Below, piece by piece: positions 24,254 to 32,662 of a stretch of 64,000 nucleotides of DNA. Source of the stretch: Spinactinospora alkalitolerans (GTDB taxonomy: Bacteria > Actinomycetota > Actinomycetes > Streptosporangiales > Streptosporangiaceae). The stretch lies in assembly GCF_013408795.1 (NCBI RefSeq), contig NZ_JACCCC010000001.1, positions 2,666,001 to 2,730,000 of the forward strand, read 5' to 3'. Made by a program: the position numbers and the translations under genes. The notes under the pieces were generated by a model. It worked only from the letters and a program-made list of their open reading frames with translations. It did no database searches and was not told the DNA's origin. Each line of letters begins with the position of its first letter. The stretch's first letter is position 1.

Positions 24254-25105
24254 ATGGACCAATTCATCAACCTGACACTCAACGGCCTGACCAACGGCGC
24301 GGTGTACGCGGCCCTGGCGCTGTCGTTGATCATCATCTACCAGGCCACCCGGGTGGTGAACTTCGCCCAGCCGGCGCTCGCGCTGATCGCCGTCTACATC
24401 GCCTACACGGTCTCCCAGCACACCGGCAGCTACTGGCTCGGCTTCGCCGCCGCGCTCGTCAGCGGCCTGGTCATGGGCGCCCTCACCGAACGGATCCTCA
24501 TCAGGCCGGTGCACGGCAGGTCCCCGTTGAGCGCGATCATCGTGACGCTGGGACTGCTGCTGGTGCTGCAGGGAATAGCGGGGATGGTCTGGAGCAGCGA
24601 ACCGCACTCCTTCCCCTACCCCCTCGACTACCGCGGCCGGTTCTCCGCCGCCGACGTCTTCGCCGTCGCCTCCGTCGGGGCCGCCGCGCTGCTGGTGTTC
24701 GCCCTGTACCGGTTCACGCCGCTGGGGCTGCGGATGCGGGCCGCGGCCTTCCACCCCGAGGCCGCGCGCATGAGCGGCGTGCGAGTGGGGCTGATGCTGA
24801 CCGCGGGATGGGCCGTGGCCTCGGTGATCGGCGCCCTCGCCGGCATGCTCGCCACCCCGCCGTTCCTCTTCCCGCACGCCCTCGACGCCGTGTTCGTCTA
24901 CGGCATCACCGCCGCGGTGGTGGGCGGCCTGGACAACCCCTTCGGGGCGATCTTCGGCGGCCTGCTGATCGGCCTGGGCCTGTCCTATGTCTCCGGCTAC
25001 GCCGGTCCCGAACTGACGACGCTGGCCGCCCTGGCGATTCTCGTCGTGGTGCTCAGCATCCGGCCCGCCGGGCTGTTCACCCGGCCGACGGCGCGAAAGG
25101 TGTAG
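24254..25105 (+). CDS. livH: branched-chain amino acid-type ABC permease (LivH)
   Basis: 283 aa, eight or so hydrophobic helices. It starts MDQFINLTLNGLTNGAVYAA, as in LivH. The EAA-like cytosolic loop (RMRAAAFHPEAARMSGVRV) contacts the ATPases, and the C-terminus has GGLDNPFGAIFGGLLIG. It forms the membrane channel with LivM. ATG 24254 has GAGGGGAACC upstream. Nothing suggests damage, although the adjacent ATPase gene is broken. Two bases separate its stop from the livM ATG. Confidence 0.9.
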   Translation: MDQFINLTLNGLTNGAVYAALALSLIIIYQATRVVNFAQPALALIAVYIAYTVSQHTGSYWLGFAAALVSGLVMGALTERILIRPVHGRSPLSAIIVTLGLLLVLQGIAGMVWSSEPHSFPYPLDYRGRFSAADVFAVASVGAAALLVFALYRFTPLGLRMRAAAFHPEAARMSGVRVGLMLTAGWAVASVIGALAGMLATPPFLFPHALDAVFVYGITAAVVGGLDNPFGAIFGGLLIGLGLSYVSGYAGPELTTLAALAILVVVLSIRPAGLFTRPTARKV

Positions 25106-25107
25106 TG

Positions 25108-26187
25108 ATGGCCTCATCCCTGCGGCACCGGGACCCCGCGGCCGCCGACGCGCGGCGGCGCGGCAACGGCGGCGCATCGCCGGCCCGGAGGTGGCGCGCC
25201 CTCCCCGCGCTGGTGCGGCACCTGCTCGCCGCCGCGGCGGCCTTCGCCGCGGTCATGCTGGTGACCTCGGTCACCGGCCCGATGACCGACCTGCGGATCG
25301 GCAGCGTCGGCTACTACCTGCTCGCCGTGGCCGGACTGCAACTGCTGATCGGCTTCAGCGGCCAGATCTCGCTCGGGCACGGCGCCTTCATGTTCATCGG
25401 GGCCTACACCATGGCCCTGCTGGTGCTGCACCAGCCGATGCTGCCGCTGTGGCTGAACATGCTGATCACCATCGCGGTGAGCTGCGTGGCCGGCGTGCTC
25501 GTCGGCGCGGCGACCGCGCGGCTGCACGGCCCCTACCTGGCCGGCGCCACGCTCACGCTCGCGGTGGGACTTCCCGGGATCGCCACGCGCTTCCCCGAGC
25601 TCTTCGGGGGCGGTAACGGACTCTCCTTCTCCACCCGCGGTGCTCCGCCCGCGCTCGCCGGCATCGTCTCCGACAGCCAGTGGCAGGCCGGCGCGGTGTG
25701 GCTGACGACGCTGCTGGCGCTGGTGGTGCTGGCCACCGTCAGCGCGGGGCGGCTGGGCCGGCGGATGCGCGCGATCCGCGACGACGAGGCCGCGGCCGCG
25801 CTGTCGGGGATCCCGGTGGGCCGCACCAAGGTGATCGCGTTCGTCATCAGCGCGGGGTGCGGCGGGCTCGCGGGCGCCTCCCAGGCCTACCTGCTCGGCA
25901 CCGCGACCCCGAGCTCCTTCACCGTGACGCTGTCGCTGAGCCTGCTGGCCGCGCTGGTCCTGGGCGGCTTCGGCAGCCTGTGGGGCGCGTTCTGGGGTGC
26001 GCTGACCCTCGTCTACTTCGATGTCTGGGGGTCGGACCTGGCCCACGGCCTCGACCTCGGAACCGACGTCGCCAACAACCTGCCGGTCGTGCTCTACGGC
26101 GCGGTCCTGATCCTCATCATGCTGATCTGGCCGCAGGGCGTCCACGGCGCGGTGCGCGGGCTGGGCGCCCTGCTGCGCCGCCGGTGA
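25108..26187 (+). CDS. livM: branched-chain amino acid-type ABC permease (LivM)
   Basis: 359 aa. An Arg/Ala-rich N-terminal tail is followed by nine or ten hydrophobic segments. LivM landmarks are GFSGQISLGHGAFMFIGAYT, the cytosolic coupling loop RRMRAIRDDEAAAALSGIPV, and FGSLWGAFWGAL near the end. It pairs with LivH. The start is ATG 25108, or the adjacent in-frame GTG at 25105 overlapping the livH stop. The gene is intact and contiguous with livH. Confidence 0.9.
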   Translation: MASSLRHRDPAAADARRRGNGGASPARRWRALPALVRHLLAAAAAFAAVMLVTSVTGPMTDLRIGSVGYYLLAVAGLQLLIGFSGQISLGHGAFMFIGAYTMALLVLHQPMLPLWLNMLITIAVSCVAGVLVGAATARLHGPYLAGATLTLAVGLPGIATRFPELFGGGNGLSFSTRGAPPALAGIVSDSQWQAGAVWLTTLLALVVLATVSAGRLGRRMRAIRDDEAAAALSGIPVGRTKVIAFVISAGCGGLAGASQAYLLGTATPSSFTVTLSLSLLAALVLGGFGSLWGAFWGALTLVYFDVWGSDLAHGLDLGTDVANNLPVVLYGAVLILIMLIWPQGVHGAVRGLGALLRRR

Positions 26188-26255
26188 GCCCGCTCGTCCC
26201 GCCCCCTCTTCTCCCTCCCGACCCATCCCTCACATCACTCCTCGTGGAGACCAGT

Positions 26256-27581
26256 ATGAGATCTTGGAAGATCCCCATGGCGGTCGCCGTCGCGGCCGCG
26301 ATGCTGGCGACGTCCTGCGGCGGCGCCGGTGAGACCGACGACGGCCAGGGCGCCGACCTCGACGTCTCGACCGGGGTCACCGACGACTCGATCGTCATCG
26401 GCACCCACCACCCGCTGACCGGTCCGGCCGCGCCGGGCTACAGCCAGATCTCGGTGGGCGCCCAGGCCGTGTTCGACTACGTCAACGACAACGGCGGCGT
26501 CAACGGCCGCCGGATCGACTACCGGGTGGAGGACGACGGCTACGATCCCACCCGCACCGTCGAGGTCACCCGGAAGCTCGTGCTGGAGGACGAGATCTTC
26601 GCGATGCTCGGCGGACTGGGCACGCCCACCCACTCCAAGGTCATCGACTTCCTCAACGACGAGGGAGTCCCCGACCTGTTCGTCTCCTCCGGCGCGCTGA
26701 TGTGGAACGACCCCGGGCAGTACCCGCTCAGCTACGGCTTCCAGGTCGACTACACCAAGGAGGCCAAGATCCAGGGGCAGTTCATCGCCGAGGAGTTCCC
26801 CGACGCCAGGGTCGGCTACTTCTACCAGAACGACGACTACGGCAGCGACTCCCGCGAAGGGCTCGGCCAGTACCTCAGCGAGCAGATCGTGGCCGAGGAG
26901 CCCTACGAGTCGGGGATCACCGACATCGCGCCGCAGATCTCGGCCCTGCAGGAGGCCGAGGCCGACGTGGTGGTCTGCGCCTGCGTCCCCAACTACATGG
27001 CGCTGGCCATCCTGGAGTCGGCGCGCATCGGCTACGAACCGCAGTTCGTGGTCAGCAGCAGCGGCTCCGACAGCACGACCCTGATCGGGATGCTGGAGAG
27101 CTTCGCCGCCGAGGCCGGCGAGGAGGACCTGCCCGCCGAGACCCTGCTGGACGGGCTGATCAGCACCGGCTACCTGCCGCAGGTCAACATGGAGGACGAC
27201 CCCTGGACGCAGCTCTACACCGAGATCCACGCCGAGTACGTCGGCGACGAGGCCCCGCTGAGCAACACCATGATCTACGGCATGGTGCAGGCCACGATGT
27301 TCGCTCAGGTCGCCAAGGCCGTCGGCCCCGACCTGAACCGGCAGAGCCTGCTCGGCGCGCTCGAATCGCGGGAGTGGAGCGGCCCCGGGACGGTGCCGTT
27401 CGCCTCCGGCGCCGACGACCACGGCGGCTTCGCCGGCGCGAGCGTCACGCGGTTCCGCGCCGGGGAGGAGCCGGAGGTCCTGCAGGAGGCCAGGGTCACC
27501 GACAGCGGGGGCGGTGAGATCACCGGGTTCGACCTGGAGCGCCCGGCCCCCGATGAGGTCGAGTTCTTCGACGGCGCCTGA
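26256..27581 (+). CDS. ABC transporter substrate-binding lipoprotein (LivK/Leu-binding type)
   Basis: 441 aa. A signal peptide ends in a lipobox LATSC with the lipidated Cys at residue 21, followed by a Gly/Asp-rich linker. The mature part is a periplasmic-binding-protein type I fold (Peripla_BP_6). It has IVIGTHHPLTGPAAPG at the ligand hinge, NDNGGVNGRRIDY, and YDPTRTVEVTRKLV. It delivers ligand to LivHM. The residues lining the pocket cannot be assigned to a specific amino acid by eye. ATG 26256 follows CGTGGAG. It is the last gene of the liv-type operon, followed by a strong hairpin before the convergent WGR gene. Confidence 0.88.
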   Translation: MRSWKIPMAVAVAAAMLATSCGGAGETDDGQGADLDVSTGVTDDSIVIGTHHPLTGPAAPGYSQISVGAQAVFDYVNDNGGVNGRRIDYRVEDDGYDPTRTVEVTRKLVLEDEIFAMLGGLGTPTHSKVIDFLNDEGVPDLFVSSGALMWNDPGQYPLSYGFQVDYTKEAKIQGQFIAEEFPDARVGYFYQNDDYGSDSREGLGQYLSEQIVAEEPYESGITDIAPQISALQEAEADVVVCACVPNYMALAILESARIGYEPQFVVSSSGSDSTTLIGMLESFAAEAGEEDLPAETLLDGLISTGYLPQVNMEDDPWTQLYTEIHAEYVGDEAPLSNTMIYGMVQATMFAQVAKAVGPDLNRQSLLGALESREWSGPGTVPFASGADDHGGFAGASVTRFRAGEEPEVLQEARVTDSGGGEITGFDLERPAPDEVEFFDGA

Positions 27582-27608
27582 CGCGCGAAAGCGCGCACCC
27601 CCCGACGA

Positions 27609-27630
27609 CCCGGCGGCGCTCGCCGCCGGG
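27609..27630. terminator. bidirectional hairpin between liv operon and WGR gene
   Basis: CCCGGCGGC (27609-27617), GCTC loop, GCCGCCGGG (27622-27630): a perfect 9-bp GC stem with a tetraloop, sited between two convergent genes. A smaller CGCGC-GAAA-GCGCG stem with a GNRA loop lies just before it (27582-27595). There is no T-tract, which is common for actinobacterial terminators. Confidence 0.6.
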
Positions 27631-27685
27631 CCGCCCCCGCTCCGGTCGGCGGCGCGGGGAAGGGGGCGTCAGGATCCGCCGTCCC

Positions 27686-29128
27686 TCACACCAGGCGGCG
27701 GATCTCGCCGCGGGCGCGGTAGAAGCCGCCGCTGCCGGACTCCAAGACCTCCTCGACCAGGTAGCGGCCGCCGGGCCGCCGGATGTCCTTGGGGAACTGC
27801 ACCCGCAGGGCCGGGTCGAAGCCGGGGGAGACGACCCGGACCCGCAGCCGGCCCCCGTCCTGCACGCACTCCACGACCACGCCGTCGCCCTCCACCGCAG
27901 CCGAGGCGGCCACGGTCTCCAGCTCCGCCGACGGGGTGACCGCCTCCCAGGTCGGCGCCTTCACGCTGACCGGTTCGGGAACACTTCCCCGCTCCGCGGC
28001 GCGCACCGCGGCCTCGTCGGCGTCGATGCAGGCCAGGGAGCCGTCCGTGGTGGCGATGTAGAGGCGGTCGTCGAGGAACTGCATCGAGAACGCCGAACCG
28101 CAGCCGGTCGCCAGCTTCCACAGCCGCTCGCCCTCACGGGTGAAGCAGTAGACCGAGGAGTGGTTGTCGCCGGCGAAGACGTAGCGGCCGTCCCGCGAGG
28201 TCGCGCAGGAGAACACCGCGCTGTCGCAGCGGTAGGTGGAGCGCGGCGCGCCGTCCTTGCCGATCCGCTCCACCGTGTTGCGGCCGGTGCCGGCGTAGAC
28301 CTCGCCGCCCTCCTGCCAGCCGAACAGCACCGGGGCGGTCGGGGTGCTCCACAGCTCGTCGCCGGAGCGGGCGTCGTACATCGTCACGCCGCGCGAATGG
28401 CCGTGGTAGACGCCGCCCTCGTCGCAGCGCACCATCCACCCGTCGGTCCCGGTGCTGCGCCGGGCCCACTGGAACTCGTCCTCGGGGTCGATGGTGGTGA
28501 TGCGCCCCTGGGCGTCGGAGACGCCGAGCACGCCGTCGTGGATGTCCAGCCAGAAGATGTCGACGTCGTCGGCGATCTCGTAGGCCACGTGCGGGATCTT
28601 GCCGCCGAGGTCGTAGACCCTGCCGTCGTCGCATCCGGCGTAGATCCAGAAGTCGTCGGCGACGATGCACTTCACGCCGTCGGGCAGGCCGTAGCGGGCG
28701 GTGACGGTGCCGTCGTGGGACAGCGTGTAGACGTCCCCGAGCTGGTTGCCGACCCAGCAGCGCTCCTCGTCGACGAAGATGCCGAACGCGGGGCCGCCGG
28801 AGCGGAACCGCCACAGCACCGGCGCCTGCCGGGCCGTCGAGCGGCCGCTCACCATGGTGCGCCGGGTGACGGGGCGCCGCTGCCGCGCCCCGCGCACCGC
28901 CGGCGCGTACCCCTTGCGGACCTTCTCCGCGACCTTCTTCGCCGCCGCGGCCCGCGCCTTCTCGGCGGTGGCGTAGCTCGCGCCGCGCGACCGCCCGGTC
29001 TCGCCTATGCGCCCGTAGCGGATGGTGACCGCGGTGCCGCTGACCACGACCTCGTAGAACTTGTGCGCGCCACCGCTCTCCTCCGACAGCTCAAGGTAGG
29101 TGTTCTGATCGACCGTCTGCTGTGCCAC
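27686..29128 (-). CDS. WGR domain fused to a WD40/PQQ-like beta-propeller
   Basis: About 480 aa. The N-terminal WGR domain (about 8-75) contains NTYLELSEESGG, FYEVVV and the signature-like IRYGRIGETG, followed by Ala/Lys-rich helices. WGR domains bind nucleic acid ends next to PARP or helicase modules in other proteins. Residues from about 110 to 400 form repeated strands of a propeller (GNQLGDVYTLSHDG, AGCDDGRVYDLGG, FAGDNHSSVYCFTREG, IATTDGSLACID). A short C-terminal beta domain follows. GTG 29128 (VAQQTVDQNTY) is favoured over an upstream start at 29182. The gene stands alone, and its function is unknown. Confidence 0.82.
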   Translation of the reverse strand: MAQQTVDQNTYLELSEESGGAHKFYEVVVSGTAVTIRYGRIGETGRSRGASYATAEKARAAAAKKVAEKVRKGYAPAVRGARQRRPVTRRTMVSGRSTARQAPVLWRFRSGGPAFGIFVDEERCWVGNQLGDVYTLSHDGTVTARYGLPDGVKCIVADDFWIYAGCDDGRVYDLGGKIPHVAYEIADDVDIFWLDIHDGVLGVSDAQGRITTIDPEDEFQWARRSTGTDGWMVRCDEGGVYHGHSRGVTMYDARSGDELWSTPTAPVLFGWQEGGEVYAGTGRNTVERIGKDGAPRSTYRCDSAVFSCATSRDGRYVFAGDNHSSVYCFTREGERLWKLATGCGSAFSMQFLDDRLYIATTDGSLACIDADEAAVRAAERGSVPEPVSVKAPTWEAVTPSAELETVAASAAVEGDGVVVECVQDGGRLRVRVVSPGFDPALRVQFPKDIRRPGGRYLVEEVLESGSGGFYRARGEIRRLV

Positions 29129-29441
29129 GGGTCCGCCCTCCGACACGGGTGTGCGCCATATCCTGCTGAACCAAAGCCTCACCGGCTCGGGGACCGGCGC
29201 GCCGCGGCCTCCGTCCCCGGGCCACCGCCAAGCTAGCGCTCGGTACCGACAGGCGGTCGCGCTCCGGCGCCGGCCCTCCCGCGCCCCCCCGGATGGCCAG
29301 GAGGCGCCCGGCGGTGAGAGTGTGGTCGTCGCCGATCGCGTGCCGCGACGGCCGGATCGAAGACGATGGGAGAGTGATGCGCTCGGTATTCACGGGCCAC
29401 GGGTTACATGGCACGCGGGTGTCCAGGGCAGAGGGGTCCGC
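29129..29441. other. 313-bp divergent intergenic region
   Basis: It lies between the WGR gene (minus) and a small plus-strand gene. No further coding region, repeat or obvious hairpin is seen. It presumably holds both promoters. The last 25 bases include GAGGGG, a likely ribosome-binding site for the small gene. Confidence 0.5.
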
Positions 29442-29615
29442 ATGAGTGAGCGGATCGACTGGGACGATCTCGACGACGATCAGCTTCTCGCTCTTGCCAC
29501 GGAGATGATCGCCGAAGAACCGATGCGGCCCGAACTGGTGGCGCTGTTCGCCGCCATCCTCGGAGCCGGCCCGTCCGAACACGCGGACGAGCAGGCCGGG
29601 CGGGGCGACGACTGA
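29442..29615 (+). CDS. small acidic hypothetical protein
   Basis: 57 aa, MSERIDWDDLDDDQLLALAT at the start, very acidic, with a predicted helix in the middle (PELVALFAAILGAG). The composition differs from the Arg/Ala/Pro shadows common in this DNA, and GAGGGG precedes the ATG by about 8 nt. I do not recognise a family. It lies between the divergent WGR gene and a glycosyltransferase. Confidence 0.55.
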   Translation: MSERIDWDDLDDDQLLALATEMIAEEPMRPELVALFAAILGAGPSEHADEQAGRGDD

Positions 29616-29796
29616 AACGGCGCCGCCCCCTGCGCTGCGAGCCTCCGCGGCTCTCCGCCCCCCCGGGGGACGCCCCGATGACGTCGGCGGCCCCGCCGCC
29701 GCCCCGCTCGCGGGCGCCGATCCCTTTCCGACACCGACCAGGTGAGCGCGGTGCTCCATTTCGGGGAAACGGATCGCCGCGAGGCGGGCGCTCACT

Positions 29797-29809
29797 TATA
29801 GTGACCGTG
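29797..29809 (+). promoter_or_regulatory. -10 element of a probable leaderless transcript
   Basis: TATAGT at 29797-29802 lies seven bases before the GTG start codon at 29809. There is no Shine-Dalgarno sequence between them, and none is possible. A transcript starting at the usual distance from this -10 would begin at the start codon itself. Leaderless mRNAs with TANNNT at this spacing are common in actinobacteria. Confidence 0.55.
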
Positions 29810-31452
29810 TGCAATCGAATAGGTACGCATTGTCACACGCCGACGTCGCCTCCCACCGGATCCGGACGGAGCGGGCCGACGTCCGGATCTTCCGCAACGA
29901 GTGGGGCGCGCTGACCCCTCCTGCGCTGGGGGAGTGGACGCCGGAGCTGACCGTCAGCGTCATCATCGCCGCCCACGGCGAGCAGCACCGACTCGACCTC
30001 GCGCTGGCCGCGCTGGCCGCGCAGACCTACCCCGCCCATCTCCTCGAAGTGGTCGTCGTGGACGACCGCTCCAGCCCGCCCCTGCGCCTGCCCGGAATCC
30101 GCCCCGCCGACTGCAGGATCGCGAGGGCCCCGGCCACCGGCCGGGGCGCGGGCCACGCCCGCGCCCACGGGGCGCACGCCACCTCCGGCGAGATCATCTG
30201 CTGGCTGGACGCCGACCTGGTCGTCGACCCGCGCCACATCGAGGCGCACGCCCGGTGGCAGCACACCCACCCCGAAGCCGTCACGATCGGCCGGGCCGGC
30301 TCCGCCGCCCGCTACCCCGGCGACCCCGCCGAGATCGCCGCCCTCGCCCGCTCCGGCCGGCTGCCCGAAGCCTTCGCCGACGCCCGCGGCCGCGCCGGGG
30401 AGGACCGGGAGCCGCCGCGGACCGACGGGCCGAGGGAAGCCGACCACCTGGGATTCCAGGCCTTCACCGGTTCCTGCGCCGCGGTGCGCCGCTCGCTGTA
30501 CGAGGCCGCCGGCGGGGTCGATCCCTCACTCGACCTCGGCCAGGACACCGAGTTCGGCTACCGGCTCTGGCAGACCGGCGGGGTGTTCGTCCCCGAGCAC
30601 CGGGCGCGCGGCTGGCACCTGGGCGACGACACGCCGGCGCGTACCCGCGCGCCCTCCGCCCGCTTCAGCGCCGACGTGCTCGCCGAGTTCATGCCGTACC
30701 CGCGCTCGCACCGCGACGGCGCCGCCGACCGGATCCGGCGGGTACCGCTGGTGCACGCCGTGGTGGAGGTGGCCGGAGCCCGTTGCGAGCTGGTGCGCGC
30801 GTGCGTGGACCGGCTGCTGTCGTGCACCGAGACCGACCTGGCCGTCACACTGGTGGCCGACTGGGACGGCCCGGTGGAGGACGGACCTGCCGGGAACGGC
30901 GCCGACACACGGCTGGAGCTGGGCCTCGTCCAGGCCGGCTACCTGGCGGATCCGCGGGTGCGCTTCGCCCCCGCCGCACCCGGGACCGGCTTCCCCTCGC
31001 CCTACCTGCTGGAGGTTCCGGTCGGCTGCGGGATCGGGCGCGACACGCTCGAACGGCTGCTCGCCCTGGCCGAGCGCTCCCGAGCCGGAATCACCGAGCT
31101 GGTCCCGGCCGCCCCGCCGCACGCGTCCACCGCCGACCGCCCCCGCGCCGCGGCCGAGGGCCTGCGGCTGTGGCGCACCCGCGCCGCGGCCCGCGCGCTG
31201 CGCGCGGGCGCGGGCCGCGCCGACCTCGCCGCGGTCGTCGGGCAGGTGCACGGCCGCTACCGCGTCCACGGCGGCCCGGACGACCTCACCGACCTCACCC
31301 GGCTCGCCCCCGAACAACTGCGTGGCCGGACCCGGCCGGGCCCGCCGGTGCGGGCCGCCTCCCCGGCGGCGCGCCGGAGGCGCCGCGGCCTGCCGCTCCC
31401 GCGCCCCCTGCTGCGCCTGACCCGAGCCCTCACCCGCCCCGCTCCGGCCTGA
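29809..31452 (+). CDS. glycosyltransferase family 2 (GT-A) protein
   Basis: 547 aa. A GT-A catalytic domain occupies about residues 45-280: VSVIIAAHGEQHRLDLALAA, then the nucleotide-binding VVVVDDRS and the metal-binding IICWLDADLVV. The acceptor-side region GFQAFTGSCAAVRRSLYEAAGG and DTEFGYRLWQTGG follow. A C-terminal domain of about 250 residues is unassigned, ending in a very basic tail. There are no membrane segments, so it is probably cytosolic or peripheral. The GTG start at 29809 has a -10 element right in front of it. The sugar donor and acceptor are unknown. Convergent with an SDR gene. Confidence 0.82.
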   Translation: MQSNRYALSHADVASHRIRTERADVRIFRNEWGALTPPALGEWTPELTVSVIIAAHGEQHRLDLALAALAAQTYPAHLLEVVVVDDRSSPPLRLPGIRPADCRIARAPATGRGAGHARAHGAHATSGEIICWLDADLVVDPRHIEAHARWQHTHPEAVTIGRAGSAARYPGDPAEIAALARSGRLPEAFADARGRAGEDREPPRTDGPREADHLGFQAFTGSCAAVRRSLYEAAGGVDPSLDLGQDTEFGYRLWQTGGVFVPEHRARGWHLGDDTPARTRAPSARFSADVLAEFMPYPRSHRDGAADRIRRVPLVHAVVEVAGARCELVRACVDRLLSCTETDLAVTLVADWDGPVEDGPAGNGADTRLELGLVQAGYLADPRVRFAPAAPGTGFPSPYLLEVPVGCGIGRDTLERLLALAERSRAGITELVPAAPPHASTADRPRAAAEGLRLWRTRAAARALRAGAGRADLAAVVGQVHGRYRVHGGPDDLTDLTRLAPEQLRGRTRPGPPVRAASPAARRRRRGLPLPRPLLRLTRALTRPAPA

Positions 31453-31511
31453 CCGCGCCCCGCATCGAGGGCGTTGGAAAGGGGGTGCGAGCGGGCGGCT
31501 CCGTCTGCTGT

Positions 31512-31537
31512 GCGACCGCCGGGCGGCGGGCGGTCGC
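31512..31537. terminator. hairpin between convergent glycosyltransferase and SDR genes
   Basis: GCGACCGCC (31512-31520) pairs perfectly with GGCGGTCGC (31529-31537) around an 8-nt loop. It lies 60 bp after the glycosyltransferase stop and 140 bp before the stop of the opposing SDR gene. It is a good candidate bidirectional terminator without a T-tract. Confidence 0.55.
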
Positions 31538-31675
31538 GAAACAGGAGCGGCGGCGAGGGCTGCGGTGGCCCCGGGTGGGCGGAGGCGTTCTCCCGTTCCG
31601 CCCCTTCGGCGCCGATCTTGACGGCGGGCCCCGCCCGCCCGCATCCAGCGCACCCGGCGCGCGGTCCGTCCCCGG

Positions 31676-32524
31676 TCAGCTCGACTGGATCTCTCCGCCG
31701 ATGGGGGCCAGGACCTCGCCGGAGTAGTAGGAGGACAGCCGGCCGCTGGCGAAGAACACGTAGGAGGGGGCGATCTCATCGGGGTGCGCGGCCCGCTGCA
31801 TCGGGGCCTGCCCGCCGAAGCCCTCGACCTTATTCTCCGGCAGCGTCGACGGGATCAGCGGCGTCCACACCGGGCCCGGGGCGACGCAGTTGACCCGGAT
31901 GCCCCGGTCCACGTAGTGCTGGGCCAGGCAGTACGTCAGGTTCATGACCGCGGCCTTGCTGGTGGCGTAGTCGATCAGGCTCTTGTTGCCGCGCAGCCCG
32001 TTCACCGATCCCGTGATCACCACGGAACCGCCGTCGGGCATGTGCGGCAGCGCCGCGCGCAGCAGCCAGAACACGCTGAACACGTTCACCTGGTAGGTGC
32101 GGGTCAACTGCTCGGTGCTCAGCTCGGTGAAGTCGCCCACCGGCGCCTGGGTCGCGGCGTGCGGCACCACCACGTCGAGGCCGCCGAACTCGGCCACCGT
32201 GCGGGCGACGACGTCCTCGCAGTGCCGCTCATCGCCCAGGTCGCCGCGCATCGGCAGGCAGCGCCGCCCGGCCTTCTCCACCAGCGACGCGGTGTGGCGG
32301 GCGTCGTCGTCCTCCTCCAGGTAGGCGATCGCGACGTCGGCCCCCTCCTTGGCGAACGCGACCGCGACCGCCCGGCCGATCCCCGAATCACCCCCGGTGA
32401 TCAGGGCCGTCCGGCCCTCCAGCAGGCCCCGGCCGGTGTAGTCGCGCATCTCGTCGCGCGGATGCGGGTCCATCGGCTCGGTGTGTCCCGGATAGGGCTG
32501 GCTCTGGGCCTCGGGCTGGGTCAT
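31676..32524 (-). CDS. SDR family oxidoreductase (YghA/glucose-1-dehydrogenase-like)
   Basis: 282 aa. It belongs to the group with a 40-residue N-terminal extension containing HTEPMDPHPRDEMRDYTG. The SDR core follows: ITGGDSGIGRAVAVAFAKEG, an AIAYLEEDDDA cofactor loop, the catalytic Ser in VITGSVNG, and YATSKAA. The C-terminus is GGQAPMQRAAHPDEIAPSYV and GEVLAPIGGE. These enzymes are often stress-induced and accept sugars or aldehydes; the substrate here is unproven. ATG 32524. It is downstream of pstS on the same strand, 138 bp away, and probably a separate unit. Confidence 0.88.
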   Translation of the reverse strand: MTQPEAQSQPYPGHTEPMDPHPRDEMRDYTGRGLLEGRTALITGGDSGIGRAVAVAFAKEGADVAIAYLEEDDDARHTASLVEKAGRRCLPMRGDLGDERHCEDVVARTVAEFGGLDVVVPHAATQAPVGDFTELSTEQLTRTYQVNVFSVFWLLRAALPHMPDGGSVVITGSVNGLRGNKSLIDYATSKAAVMNLTYCLAQHYVDRGIRVNCVAPGPVWTPLIPSTLPENKVEGFGGQAPMQRAAHPDEIAPSYVFFASGRLSSYYSGEVLAPIGGEIQSS

Positions 32525-32662
32525 GGTGCGAGCTCCCCCGTGGTCGTGCGTGCGGACGCCTCCGCACCGCTTTCACCGGTTCACAGGGGCGCTATCCCGT
32601 CGCCCGGGGATCAAACCCGCGATCTCCTCCGGCACCCGGAGCGGGTCGGGCGCCGCCGGCGC

